DNA from: an uncultured Prevotellaceae bacterium
Lineage (GTDB): Bacteria; Bacteroidota; Bacteroidia; Bacteroidales; Bacteroidaceae
Assembly (NCBI GenBank): GCA_946186505.1
Contig: CAMHNI010000002.1
Span: forward strand, 1-64,000
Direction: 5' to 3'
DNA: 64,000 nucleotides
The notes below the pieces were generated by a model that saw only the letters and a list, made by a program, of their open reading frames with translations, was not told where the DNA came from and ran no database searches. Shown here in pieces: positions 6,606 through 14,914 of this stretch. Numbering within the stretch: the stretch's first letter is position 1; each line of letters opens with the position of its first letter. A program made the position numbers and the translations under genes.

Positions 6606-9104
6606 CTATCGCACAAGGATCTTTTGTCCGTTCTTGACGTACAGTCCATGCGCAGGGGTCTGCACGCGACGTCCTGTCAGGTCATAGACATCGAGTACTG
6701 GCGATTGGCTATTGACGGTTTTGCTGTCAATCAAAATATCTTTCACACCAGTAGCTTCGTTGTCGCCCAGACGATAGAGTTTGACGCCATGACTGGGGAT
6801 GCTGACGTTGAGCGTGCCTGTTGCTGTGCCAACACTTTCCTTCTGCCAGATGTCATAGACGGGAATGGTCTCATTGGCAGCATAGCCCAACTGGGTGAGG
6901 TCGAAGTCGTAGCCGCCGTCGGGAGCTGTGACGTAGAAGAAGAACTCCATCGTGGTACCATCGGTCGAGGTGTTGTCGTTGTCGCAGCTGGAGTCATAGC
7001 CGCAGAGGGCGCGGAAGGTCTTGTAGCTATGGCCTTCGGGCAGGTCGTAGATAAGCGTACACTGGGCGTTCATACCGAGGCCTGTCGTGTAGGACTGTCC
7101 GTCGACACGCAACGTGCCGTTCTCCACATTCTTGTTCACGTGCAGCGAACCCCACTCAGAGGTATAGGAGGTCTGCTGGAGGGTTGTGAGCGACGTCTCG
7201 TTGCCCTCGGCATCGATGAGCACGGGGTTGATGAGGTCAGCACGGTCGTAGGCGAAACCGTCGCCGTAGTTGCTCACGAAAATCTTCAGTTGGGTGGCAT
7301 TGGTCACGTCGCACTCCATCGCCTTACTCTTTGTGCCACGGCTGATGAGTCCTGAGCGGGCAGCATAGTCGTCCTGCTCGTTGGTGAGCGGGTTCTGGTC
7401 GAACACCATGAATCGGATGCTGGTGGTGGCGCCCGTCTGTCCGATGCCGGAATCGTCGGCAGCAGCCATAGCCTTGAAGCGTACTACGTCCATATCGTCA
7501 GGAATCTGGAAGAAGATGGCAGCGTTGGCATCGGTTGAGAAGCCACGGTCGTAGCTCACGCCCATCACCTTCATCTTACCGCCGTTGTCCACGTTTTTGT
7601 TCTCATAGACGCGGTTGAAGTAGGAAGCCGTGTACTGACGGGTCTTGTAGGTGCCTGTTAGTTCTACCTCTGTGCCGTCACGCAGAACGAGCGTGGGGGT
7701 AATCCAGTCGCCGTGGTCATAGTTGTAGTTGTCGTCACCGTCGTCGACCACTAAGACGAGAGTCTTTGAGCCTTCAGGCCATGCGATGTCTACATCGACG
7801 GCGTGTCCGTCAGTAGTGTATGCCACCACCTCCGACTTATAGAGTGCCTTCGAGCCGACGACCCAGCGGGTGTTGTCGCGCTGGAACAGGGCCAGATAGC
7901 GGTTGCCTGTAGCAGGGTCTTCGCTCGTCCATACCACACGCCCGTTGTCTTCGTCATTGAGCACTTGATGGGCATCCTTGCCGTACTTGTGCATCTGGTG
8001 GTATTCCTCGTTGTTCAGCAGCGACAGCGTGAAGGCATCGTTTCTGGTCATCTCGCCACCGAAGAACAGGGGCGAGTGGCAGATGCCCCACAGCGTCATC
8101 ATTGTCAACTGCTCGTTCTGAGTCAGTTTGGTCCAGCGTCCTTGGTCTGCACCAGTGTAGCCTGGATCGGCAATGGTCATGGCAATCTGGCCAAGTGGCA
8201 GCATGTCGCAATCGGCATAGTTTCCGGGACGCGTGACCGTCTCCCAGGCATGAGCCTCGTTGAACACGGCATCCACGGCACTCCAGTTGTCCCAAAGGTC
8301 ATCCATCATGCGCCACATATTGGCATTGTCGAGACACTCTTCTGCATACTGATACTGCGTTTTGCCAGGACTTAGCGATAGCACGATGGGGCGTCCCGTC
8401 TGGTCGATGGCCTTGCGGATCATGTGAATCTCGTCGGTATAGAACGGACGGCTCAGGTCGTCAATCTTCAGGAAGTCCACCCCCCATTCGGCATAGAGGT
8501 CCATAATCGAGTTGTAATACTGCTGTCCGGCCTCGCCCGTGCGCACCAGCAGGTTGTCCTTGAGCCACGTGCAGGGAGAGGTGGTGCCGTTATATACCTC
8601 TGACCAAGGCGTGCTCTCCATGCCCTTCAGTTTGTAGCTGCTGCCCACAACCGACTTGGGCACGCCACGCATGATGTGGATGCCAAACTTCAGTCCCATC
8701 TCATGTAGCTTGTCGGCAATAGCCTTGAAGCCGATGTTCTTGCCGTCCTTCATGCACGATGGGAAACGTGTGGGCGAAGGCAGGTAACGTCCGTATTCGT
8801 CGAGCACATAGTCCTGGTCGCCACGCTGGTTGTAGTTGCCTGCGCCTAAAGACGGGTGGTTGCAGTACCAGCGGATGTCGATGACGACATACTCCCAGCC
8901 ATATTTCACCAGGTCGTTGTCCACCATGTACTGTGCATTCTGCATGACTTCTTTTTCGGTAACACTCGAATAGTAGCAGTCCCACGAGTTCCAACCCATA
9001 GGAGGAGTCTGTGCCCAAGTGCGGAATGTTGCCATATTGTCCTGAGCCGTTGCGCTGCCCAGCAATGTAAAAGCTACGCATACTGATAATAGTAGTCTTT
9101 TCAT
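6606..9104 (-). CDS. GH27 alpha-galactosidase with NPCBM-like domains
   Basis: This 832-residue secreted enzyme removes terminal alpha-galactose residues. After a signal peptide (MKRLLLSVCVAFTLLGSATA) come the GH27 landmarks TPPMGWNSWDCY, YVVIDIRWYCN, GLKFGIHIMRGVP, the nucleophile segment VDFLKIDDLSRP and the acid/base segment WRMMDDLWDNW. The second half has two repeats with the NPCBM pattern (KNVDNGGKMKVMGVSYDRGF and NKNVENGTLRVDGQSYTTGL), a carbohydrate-binding module. The tail (VLDVYDLTGRRVQTPAHGLY, then VKNGQKILVR) resembles a short secretion or sorting tail. The ATG at 9104 is chosen over 9146 because it starts the signal peptide. It is embedded in the redox gene run rather than in a polysaccharide locus. 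Confidence 0.93.
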   Translation of the reverse strand: MKRLLLSVCVAFTLLGSATAQDNMATFRTWAQTPPMGWNSWDCYYSSVTEKEVMQNAQYMVDNDLVKYGWEYVVIDIRWYCNHPSLGAGNYNQRGDQDYVLDEYGRYLPSPTRFPSCMKDGKNIGFKAIADKLHEMGLKFGIHIMRGVPKSVVGSSYKLKGMESTPWSEVYNGTTSPCTWLKDNLLVRTGEAGQQYYNSIMDLYAEWGVDFLKIDDLSRPFYTDEIHMIRKAIDQTGRPIVLSLSPGKTQYQYAEECLDNANMWRMMDDLWDNWSAVDAVFNEAHAWETVTRPGNYADCDMLPLGQIAMTIADPGYTGADQGRWTKLTQNEQLTMMTLWGICHSPLFFGGEMTRNDAFTLSLLNNEEYHQMHKYGKDAHQVLNDEDNGRVVWTSEDPATGNRYLALFQRDNTRWVVGSKALYKSEVVAYTTDGHAVDVDIAWPEGSKTLVLVVDDGDDNYNYDHGDWITPTLVLRDGTEVELTGTYKTRQYTASYFNRVYENKNVDNGGKMKVMGVSYDRGFSTDANAAIFFQIPDDMDVVRFKAMAAADDSGIGQTGATTSIRFMVFDQNPLTNEQDDYAARSGLISRGTKSKAMECDVTNATQLKIFVSNYGDGFAYDRADLINPVLIDAEGNETSLTTLQQTSYTSEWGSLHVNKNVENGTLRVDGQSYTTGLGMNAQCTLIYDLPEGHSYKTFRALCGYDSSCDNDNTSTDGTTMEFFFYVTAPDGGYDFDLTQLGYAANETIPVYDIWQKESVGTATGTLNVSIPSHGVKLYRLGDNEATGVKDILIDSKTVNSQSPVLDVYDLTGRRVQTPAHGLYVKNGQKILVR

Positions 9105-9155
9105 ACCTTTATTTGAATTAGTAGTTTGATTATTAGTAGTTATCAATTAAATAAT

Positions 9156-9468
9156 TTATTGTTTCTTTGCTGCCTCTACGTCGCGGATGCAGTTGAGGGC
9201 ATTCAGCGTGCGTGGATAACCGATGAAGGGGAGGTTTGAGGAGATGACAGCGATGAGGAAATCCTTGTCGTTGCCGACATGGTAATTGCCGTTGATATGT
9301 CCCTTCAGCTGGGGCTCGTCGCTCGACCTATGGTCGCTTGCTACCAGCGGGACGCAAGAACCACCCTGCGCAGCAAGGAAACAAAACGTGATCAGTTCGC
9401 GGAACTTCATATCCAAGCCCGTTCGGGTGTAGTAGTCACCGAAGCTGATGAGGTGGTCTGTGGGGCAT
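9156..9468 (-). pseudogene. Carboxymuconolactone decarboxylase-like domain, cut off by a frameshift
   Basis: The frame encodes DHLISFGDYYTRTGL, MKFRELITFCFLAAQGG, EPQLKGHINGNYHVGNDK and ISSNLPFIGYPRTLNALN, the typical second half of a carboxymuconolactone decarboxylase (AhpD-like) domain. No start codon precedes the conserved part; the first in-frame Met, at 9416, is inside the domain. The upstream cupin gene runs into it in another frame. About 15 residues (SCVPLVASDHRSSDE) interrupt the expected AAQGG-EPQLKG junction and come from a repeat-like insertion. The parental gene was most likely a cupin plus decarboxylase-type fusion that lost its middle. Confidence 0.65.
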
Positions 9469-9961
9469 TACTGCCTGGCAGTTTATCGTATTCCTCATCA
9501 ACGACGGGCTCGAGCCATGTGGTGGATGATCCTTCCTCGACCTTCGTCATATAGGTCAGATGCTGAAACCACGAATCCTTGGCAGCACCATGCCAGTGCT
9601 TCGCCTCGGCAGGAATGGCGATAACCGTGCCGGGACGCATCTCCTGAGGCTCCTTGCCTTTCTCGACATACCAGCCACGACCGGCGACGCAGATGAGCAC
9701 CTGCACCGACTTATGGTGGATGTGCCAGTTGTTACGGCAGCGAGGCTCAAAGGTTACGTTCACTGGGCCACCGTTCTGTGCATCGAGCGGTGCCAGATAG
9801 CTATTACCGATGAAATACTGGGCGTAGGCTGTGTTCAGCTCACCTTTTGGCCATACGTTAAAATCAACTTCCTGTATCATATTTTCTTTCGTTATGATTG
9901 TTTCTTGTGCATGAGTCCCGATGCAGAACATCAGAGCAAGTGTTGTAAGAAAGGTCTTCAT
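9407..9961 (-). CDS. Exported cupin protein with a frameshifted tail
   Basis: This 184-residue frame has a signal peptide (MKTFLTTLALMFCIGTHAQ) and a cupin barrel with the metal-ligand motif RNNWHIHHKSVQVL and the second motif PAEAKHWHGAAKDSWFQHL. Cupins with this pattern bind a divalent metal and act as small dioxygenases, isomerases or sensors. After VVDEEYDKLPG the sequence loses family similarity (SNAPQTTSSASVTTT) because the frame shifts into the decarboxylase remnant. The cupin domain itself looks complete and may still fold. It is part of a minus-strand run downstream of the promoter at 10362-10369. Confidence 0.65.
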   Translation of the reverse strand: MKTFLTTLALMFCIGTHAQETIITKENMIQEVDFNVWPKGELNTAYAQYFIGNSYLAPLDAQNGGPVNVTFEPRCRNNWHIHHKSVQVLICVAGRGWYVEKGKEPQEMRPGTVIAIPAEAKHWHGAAKDSWFQHLTYMTKVEEGSSTTWLEPVVDEEYDKLPGSNAPQTTSSASVTTTPERAWI

Positions 9962-10037
9962 CTTCCTATATATTTTTTGTTGTTCTTGCCTTCTTGCTCT
10001 GGCAAGCGTCTCCTATCGTCGCCGAGCGGCAAGCTCC

Positions 10038-10334
10038 CTACGGCCGAGCGTTGAATGTAATTGTCTTTCTGGCTGCTAACGGGTTGGCCATTAAGGGCAT
10101 ACTTCTGTCCGCTTTCAGCTGTGTATAGCCTTTCTCTACGACGCCCACCTGCCAGTTTTCGTCTACCCGTGAGAAGTAGATGACGAGCATCTTGCCTTTG
10201 GCCGAGCCTTCGCCCTCGTCACCTTGTTGTGCTGTGGCACTTGTCGTACCATCAATTTCAGGGTCGTTGCTGCCACATGCCAGTGCCGCAATGACGACAC
10301 AGAGGGCGAGCGTGATAGTCATTAGCTTCTTCAT
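10038..10334 (-). pseudogene. Truncated flavodoxin-like lipoprotein gene
   Basis: A 98-residue frame starts with a lipoprotein signal (LALCVVIAALACGSN), a low-complexity linker and the first flavodoxin strand and loop (GKMLVIYFSRVDENWQVGVV). After about 75 residues similarity stops and the frame continues as YTQLKADRSMPLMANPLAAR to its end. The rest of the flavodoxin fold is absent. Sequence after the stop (about 9995-10045) contains GCCGAGCGGCAAGC and GGCCGAGCGTTG, resembling half of the P1 repeats, so a repeat may have taken part in the deletion. This was probably the first gene of the operon running leftwards. Confidence 0.65.
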
Positions 10335-10361
10335 TATTTCTTCTATATTCTAATTCTGGTG

Positions 10362-10419
10362 CAAAGATAAGAAAAAATCCGTAATCTGCTTGTACAAAAA
10401 TTACTGATTCATTTACCAT
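10362..10419 (-). promoter_or_regulatory. Promoter and activator-like motif of the leftward redox operon
   Basis: The -7 box TATCTTTG reads leftwards at 10369-10362. The motif ATTACTGATTCATTTACC begins at 10400, exactly 31 bases away, in the same relative orientation and distance as at 3431, 3500 and 14883. Confidence 0.7.
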
Positions 10420-10443
10420 TTTTACGGAAAATCACATAGTTTA

Positions 10444-10501
10444 GGTATGGATTATACCTTATTTATGTGATTACGTGTTTTCAAGAAAACGTGTAATTTT
10501 G
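10444..10501 (+). promoter_or_regulatory. Promoter with GGTAT-N5-ATACC box for the ATP-grasp pair
   Basis: The -7 box TAATTTTG is at 10494-10501. A perfect GGTAT-N5-ATACC palindrome occupies 10444-10458, flanked by CACATA and TATGTG as a second pair of arms. The box ends 36 bases before the -7 box, exactly as upstream of the sulfite reductase operon at 20024-20081. Confidence 0.7.
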
Positions 10502-10523
10502 CAGTCGAAACCGATATTGAGTT

Positions 10524-11720
10524 ATGAATTTTGTATTTATATCACCACATTTCCCACATACCTACTGGGAGTTTTGCCATTGGCTAAAACAGAATGGCGT
10601 GCAGGTGATGGGCATCGCCGATGCGCCCTATGATGCATTGTCGAACGAGTTGAAGGAGTCGCTGACGGAGTACTACCGGGTGGGGTCGCTGGAAAATTAC
10701 GACGAGGTATATCGCGCAGTGGCCTACTTCGCCTTCCGCTACGGACGTATCGACTGGATAGAGTCGAACAACGAGTACTGGCTGGAGCAGGATGCACGCC
10801 TACGTACTGACTTCAACGTGACAACCGGCATACAGTCTGACCGCATCCGCAGTATCAAGGAGAAGTCAGAGATGAAGAAATACTATGCCAAGGGTGGTAT
10901 TCCCACGGCCCGTCAGATACGGGCGGCAGAGGGGTTCGAGGCAGTGCTCAACTTTGCCCGTTTGGTGGGCTATCCCATCATTGCAAAACCCGATGTGGGC
11001 GTGGGTGCCAGCGGTACCTATAAGATAGAAAACGACGGCCAACTACAGCAATTCTTCGATGGGGTAGGGGACTACCGGAACTACGTGGTTGAAGAATTTA
11101 TTACGGGCGAGATTTGCAGCTATGATGCCATTATCAACGCCGAGGGAAGTGCGCTCTTTGAGTCGATGACCGTCTGGCCGCCTTCTATCATGGACATCGT
11201 CAACCTCAAACTCGATCTTTCCTATTATGTGGACAGGGAGATTCCAGAGAGCCTGCGTGAATTGGGACGGCGCACGGTGAAGGCCTTCGGCATCTGGAAC
11301 CGCTTTGTGCATCTGGAATTCTTCCGGCTCGACAGCGATAGGGAAGGACTGGGCCGAAAGGGTGACTTCGTAGCGTTAGAAGTGAATATGCGCCCGGCAG
11401 GAGGCTATACGCCCGACATGATCAACTATGCACACTCTACGGATGTCTATAAGATATGGGCCGACATGGTGGCCTTCGGTGAGAGCCGTACCCAGCAGGG
11501 CAGTCAGCAGTATTGCGCCTTTGCCAGCCGTCGCGACATCTATCAATATGTACATTCACACGATGAGGTGCTGGGCCGTTATGGCGACCGTATGGTGATG
11601 TGCGAGCGCATGCCAGAGCTGTTTTCTGCCGCTATGGGGCAGCAGATGTACACCGTAAGGCTCGAAAGTTTGGAGGAAGTAAATAATTTTGTTAACTTTG
11701 TACACGAAAAGAAGCAATGA
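10524..11720 (+). CDS. ATP-grasp ligase of unknown substrate
   Basis: This 398-residue cytoplasmic protein has an N-terminal Rossmann-like part (MNFVFISPHFPHTYWEFCHW) and a central ATP-grasp fold: IKEKSEMKKYYAKGGIPTA begins the ATP-binding subdomain, PIIAKPDVGVGASGTYKI is the phosphate-binding strand and loop with its lysine, NYVVEEFITGEICSYDAII follows, and VALEVNMRPAGGYTPDM carries the metal-binding residues. ATP-grasp enzymes join a carboxylate to an amine or thiol through an acyl phosphate. Its stop overlaps the start of the esterase gene by four bases (ATGA), so both probably act on one substrate. The shared promoter box with sulfur genes suggests a sulfur-related role, which is inference. 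Confidence 0.85.
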   Translation: MNFVFISPHFPHTYWEFCHWLKQNGVQVMGIADAPYDALSNELKESLTEYYRVGSLENYDEVYRAVAYFAFRYGRIDWIESNNEYWLEQDARLRTDFNVTTGIQSDRIRSIKEKSEMKKYYAKGGIPTARQIRAAEGFEAVLNFARLVGYPIIAKPDVGVGASGTYKIENDGQLQQFFDGVGDYRNYVVEEFITGEICSYDAIINAEGSALFESMTVWPPSIMDIVNLKLDLSYYVDREIPESLRELGRRTVKAFGIWNRFVHLEFFRLDSDREGLGRKGDFVALEVNMRPAGGYTPDMINYAHSTDVYKIWADMVAFGESRTQQGSQQYCAFASRRDIYQYVHSHDEVLGRYGDRMVMCERMPELFSAAMGQQMYTVRLESLEEVNNFVNFVHEKKQ

Positions 11721-12475
11721 ACATCAATTACGTGAAGAAATATAGCAATGCCCTTGGGCGCGACATGGAGTATAAAACTTACGGCGACAAGGGCCACCCG
11801 GTACTCGTCTTTCCCTCACAGGACGGACGGTTCTACGATTATCAGGACTTCGACATGGTTGGCGTCCTCTCCAGTTTTATCGACAAGGGGAAGATACGGC
11901 TCATCTGTGCCGACTCAATAGACCGCGAGACTTGGTCGGACACTCAGGGTGACCATCATCGGCGCATAGAGCTGCACGAGCGGTGGTATCACTACATCGT
12001 TGATGAGCTAATACCCGAAGTGCGCCACTTCTCGAACGAGACGTTTATCGTCACAGGCTGTTCGATGGGCGGCTACCATGCCGGCAACTTCTTCTTCCGC
12101 CGGCCCGACCTGTTCGACACCCTGCTGGCACTGAGCGGACTTTATTATGCGGGCTATTTCTTCCCAAACTATAACGACCCGCTCGTTTATGACAACTCAC
12201 CGCAGGACTTCCTGCGACAGATGCCCGACGACCATCCTTATTGGGACGTCTATCGTCACCGCCGCATCATCCTATGCGTAGGGCAGGGAGCCTGGGAAGA
12301 CGAACTACTCGACAGCACCCGCCAGATGGATGCCCTGCTCAAGGAGAAGAACGTACCAGCCTGGATAGACTATTGGGGTCATGACTCTGCCCACGACTGG
12401 GCATGGTGGCGCAAGCAGATTGTCTATTTCATGGATCATCTGCTGACGGAGGAAGCTGTGGAATACGTTATCTGA
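11717..12475 (+). CDS. Alpha/beta-hydrolase, putative esterase (Esterase D-like)
   Basis: This 252-residue cytoplasmic hydrolase belongs to the putative esterase family. The nucleophile elbow is TGCSMGGYHA, preceded by ETFIV; the acid probably lies in the strand after ILCVGQGAWEDELL, and the histidine in YWGHDSAHDWAWW. It has no signal peptide and is translationally coupled to the preceding ATP-grasp gene. The pair is arranged like a ligase and a hydrolase working on the same conjugate. The natural substrate is unknown; thioesters or peptides are possible. Confidence 0.85.
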   Translation: MNINYVKKYSNALGRDMEYKTYGDKGHPVLVFPSQDGRFYDYQDFDMVGVLSSFIDKGKIRLICADSIDRETWSDTQGDHHRRIELHERWYHYIVDELIPEVRHFSNETFIVTGCSMGGYHAGNFFFRRPDLFDTLLALSGLYYAGYFFPNYNDPLVYDNSPQDFLRQMPDDHPYWDVYRHRRIILCVGQGAWEDELLDSTRQMDALLKEKNVPAWIDYWGHDSAHDWAWWRKQIVYFMDHLLTEEAVEYVI

Positions 12476-12485
12476 CTAGAGGGCC

Positions 12486-13697
12486 TTATTTCAGGTTCTC
12501 GCGGAAGAATGTTGCCAGCGTATCCCATGGAATGAGGTTCTTGGGTTCCCCCTTTCCAACTAATTCTGTGTATCCGCCATCGTAGAGGTCGCAGTGGGAG
12601 GCGCCAGGGATGATGAGCAACTGCTTGTTCTCAGGCACGGGGTTAGGCTTGCCGATAAAACTATAACCCTCAGCACGGCCCTCTACCATGTATTTGTAGG
12701 CAGCCTCGCCAAAGTAGCGCGAATGGGCCTTCTCGCCATGCATCACCATCACGGCTGAACGGATTTCGTTGATGTAATAGAGGAAACGGGAGTTGGCGTA
12801 GGCCTGGGTGCCGATGACACGCCAACCATCGTTAGAGTTGCCAGAACGGGCATGATAGCCTCTCTCGGTTATGTAATAATCGTAGTAGTCCTTCACGAAC
12901 TGCGGTGCATCGTCAGGCAGCGGGTTGATGACACCACCAGCCATTGCCTTGGGGTCTGATAGGCGCTGCTTCGAAAGAGCCTCACGGGCAGCATGACGTG
13001 ACTCTTCTTTGTCCTCGCTGTCATAGTAGCCGTTTCCACTCACACGGGTCATATCGTACATTGTGCTGGCCACCGTAGCTTTGATTCGGGCGTCAGCAGC
13101 AGCTGCATTGAGGGCGATGCCTCCCCATCCGCAGATGCCGATGATGCCAATCCTCTCGGCATCTACATTCTCCAACTGCGAAAGGTAATCGACAGCAGCC
13201 ATGAAGTCCTCGGTATTGATGTCGGGCGATGCTGTACGACGAGGTTCACCACTGCTCTCTCCTGTGTATGACGGGTCGAAGGCCAGTGTCACAAAGCCAC
13301 GCTCAGCCATCCGCATGGCATAGAGTCCGCTCGACTGCTCCTTGGTGGCTCCAAACGGACCACTGACAGCAATGGCAGGAAGAGCCTCCCCAAGCCCCTC
13401 CGAAGGAGGGGGTGTTTGGTTAGAAGATGCCGCGAATTTATGTATCTTAACATCCCCTCCTTCGGAGGGGCTTGGGGAGGCTTTTGGCGTATACAGGTCA
13501 GCCGCCAATGTCAGGCCATACTGTGTTTCAAACGTCACCTTCTTGTGATTCACTTTTTCACTCAGTGGGAACACCTTGTCCCACTCCTGCGTTAGTTCCA
13601 ATTTCTGCTCCATATTGTTATCTGTAGGTTGTTTTTTGTCTGTGCAAGCCGTCAATAATCCGACTGCTAATGCCATTGATAATACTGTTTCCTTCAT
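12486..13697 (-). CDS. Alpha/beta-hydrolase lipoprotein with in-frame repeat P2
   Basis: This 403-residue lipoprotein (signal MKETVLSMALAVGLLTACTD) belongs to the dienelactone hydrolase or X-Pro-peptidase-like branch. The nucleophile elbow IGICGWGGIALNAAA has Cys or Ser-type geometry (G-x-C-x-G). The acid and base regions are VMVMHGEKAHSRYFG and LIIPGASHCDLYDGG. Near residues 75-105 an unrelated run rich in Ser, Pro and Gly (SPSEGGDVKIHKF, then QTPPPSEGLGEALPA) interrupts strand pairing and is encoded by a 98-bp inverted-repeat element (13384-13481). The same peptide pattern occurs in the sulfite reductase. It is the third gene of the operon starting at 14820, overlapping the FMN reductase by four bases. 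Confidence 0.85.
   Translation of the reverse strand: MKETVLSMALAVGLLTACTDKKQPTDNNMEQKLELTQEWDKVFPLSEKVNHKKVTFETQYGLTLAADLYTPKASPSPSEGGDVKIHKFAASSNQTPPPSEGLGEALPAIAVSGPFGATKEQSSGLYAMRMAERGFVTLAFDPSYTGESSGEPRRTASPDINTEDFMAAVDYLSQLENVDAERIGIIGICGWGGIALNAAAADARIKATVASTMYDMTRVSGNGYYDSEDKEESRHAAREALSKQRLSDPKAMAGGVINPLPDDAPQFVKDYYDYYITERGYHARSGNSNDGWRVIGTQAYANSRFLYYINEIRSAVMVMHGEKAHSRYFGEAAYKYMVEGRAEGYSFIGKPNPVPENKQLLIIPGASHCDLYDGGYTELVGKGEPKNLIPWDTLATFFRENLK
13384..13481 (-). repeat. Inverted-repeat element P2 inside the hydrolase gene
   Basis: Arms of about 28 bases start GCCTCCCCAAGCCCCTCC and GAAGGAGGGG and pair almost perfectly with the other end of the element. The interior of about 40 bases differs from the second copy at 22150-22253, but both are read in the same frame, giving S-P-S-E-G-G at the start and P-P-P-S-E-G-L-G-E-A at the end. 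Confidence 0.85.
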
Positions 13698-14230
13698 ACG
13701 CCTTTTCCCATTTCGAATGCTTCCTGCAGCTTGCTGTTCCCTTCAATCTCGCGAGGTGTGTTCACCCCTCCGCAGAAGAGTGTGCCAGCCAGATGACTCT
13801 TGGGGTAGCAGTCTATCCATCCCGTCAGTCCTGTCTCAGCACGCTTCGGAGTCTCTTCCTCGTCCTCGGCAGCAGTAGTAAGCAGATAGACATCGCGGAA
13901 CTTGTAGTCCTGTGAGTACATAGCGTTCATGCGGTCGATGAGTGTCTTCATCTGTCCGCTCATCTCATAATAATAAATAGGTGTTGCCCATACCACCACT
14001 TCGGCCTCGAGTACCTTGGCCATGATGTCGTTCACATCGTCCTTGATGACGCATTTGCCCAGCTTTTGACAGCCAAAGCAACCTTTACAGAACTGGATGT
14101 CCTTATCTACGAGAGATATCTTCTCCACGTCGTTTCCAGCACTCTTGGCACCTTCCACGAACTTGTCAGCGATCATGTCGCTGTTTGAACCACGACGAAG
14201 ACTCGTCGAAATAACGATTACTTTTTTCAT
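13694..14230 (-). CDS. NADPH-dependent FMN reductase family protein
   Basis: This 178-residue flavodoxin-fold protein has the loop VIVISTSLRRGSNSDMIADK, the cysteine cluster FCKGCFGCQKLGKCVIKDD and ATPIYYYEMSGQMKTLIDRM for FMN binding. The family reduces flavins, quinones or other small molecules; Cys-rich members may carry iron-sulfur clusters. Its length is close to the family norm and no insertion is visible, unlike the paralogue at 4378. Two bases separate it from the preceding lipoprotein gene and it overlaps the following hydrolase gene by four bases, so all three form one operon under the promoter at 14845. Confidence 0.88.
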   Translation of the reverse strand: MKKVIVISTSLRRGSNSDMIADKFVEGAKSAGNDVEKISLVDKDIQFCKGCFGCQKLGKCVIKDDVNDIMAKVLEAEVVVWATPIYYYEMSGQMKTLIDRMNAMYSQDYKFRDVYLLTTAAEDEEETPKRAETGLTGWIDCYPKSHLAGTLFCGGVNTPREIEGNSKLQEAFEMGKGV

Positions 14231-14232
14231 AT

Positions 14233-14820
14233 TTATCTTATTATCTTTTTGCCGTTTTGAATGACTATTTCCTTTTGTCCAGACTGTGCCAACGTGCCTT
14301 GCAGGGTATAGGCTTTCGATCCATCCTCTTTTAACTCGGGACTATGAACCGCTTGAATGCCTGTAGTGTTGTTAAGCGAAAGCGTCACTTTGATATTATT
14401 ATCGCCTGCTTTAAGGAATGTGCGTAGCTCACTCTCCGACAATTCGTCAATCTTGCCCAAACGGGTGTAACTCCATGAGTTTGTGCCGTAGAACATGCAG
14501 ATATTGCTGCCATTGTAAAGGACAATATCGCCTGGTTGAGCATTGATTTGTTCATTGCTTGTTGGAAGTGAGAACCCCAATGCTCCCCAAATCTCAAAAC
14601 CTCCGCTGGAGTTGAGTGTCACTGTAACTGGAAACGACTGTAATTTCGTCACCAGTTTCTGAGTCGCAGAATTGTCAATCAGCGTAGCGATCTTGGTTAC
14701 GCCACCGATGGTGATGTAGAGCTTTTGTGTCATATTATCTGTTGTTTGAGCATGAACTTCGCTATCTGACGAGCAGCATGTAAGAAGCATCATTGCAAAG
14801 AATAATAATAACTGTTTCAT
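14233..14820 (-). CDS. Cyclophilin-like fold lipoprotein
   Basis: This 195-residue lipoprotein (MKQLLLFFAMMLLTCCSSD) contains the cyclophilin-like barrel found in many bacterial flavodoxin neighbourhoods: KLYITIGGVTKIATLIDNSA, TLNSSGGFEIWGALGFSLP, QPGDIVLYNGSNICMFYG and WSYTRLGKIDELSESEL. The family has no demonstrated isomerase activity. The C-terminal 60 residues end AYTLQGTLAQSGQKEIVIQN and then GKKIIR, a short sorting-tail-like end common in Prevotella exported proteins. The ATG at 14820 is used because it begins the signal; an upstream ATG at 14847 lies inside the -7 box. Confidence 0.82.
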   Translation of the reverse strand: MKQLLLFFAMMLLTCCSSDSEVHAQTTDNMTQKLYITIGGVTKIATLIDNSATQKLVTKLQSFPVTVTLNSSGGFEIWGALGFSLPTSNEQINAQPGDIVLYNGSNICMFYGTNSWSYTRLGKIDELSESELRTFLKAGDNNIKVTLSLNNTTGIQAVHSPELKEDGSKAYTLQGTLAQSGQKEIVIQNGKKIIR

Positions 14821-14844
14821 GATGCAATCATTTGATTTTGGCTG

Positions 14845-14902
14845 CAAAGTTACGAAGAATTATCCGTAACCAGAATAGACAGATTACGGATAAAACTACC
14901 AA
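14845..14902 (-). promoter_or_regulatory. Promoter and activator-like motif of the cyclophilin-like operon
   Basis: The -7 box TAACTTTG reads leftwards at 14852-14845. ATTACGGATAAAACTACCAA begins at 14883, exactly 31 bases from the box. Further TTACGGAT repeats flank it (TTATCCGTAA near 14870, ATTACGGATTCTTAC from 14904). Confidence 0.7.
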
Positions 14903-14914
14903 AATTACGGATTC

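Noticed and set aside
7803..8375. Open frame of 190 codons on the plus strand
   Set aside because: Antisense to the GH27 gene; no family pattern.
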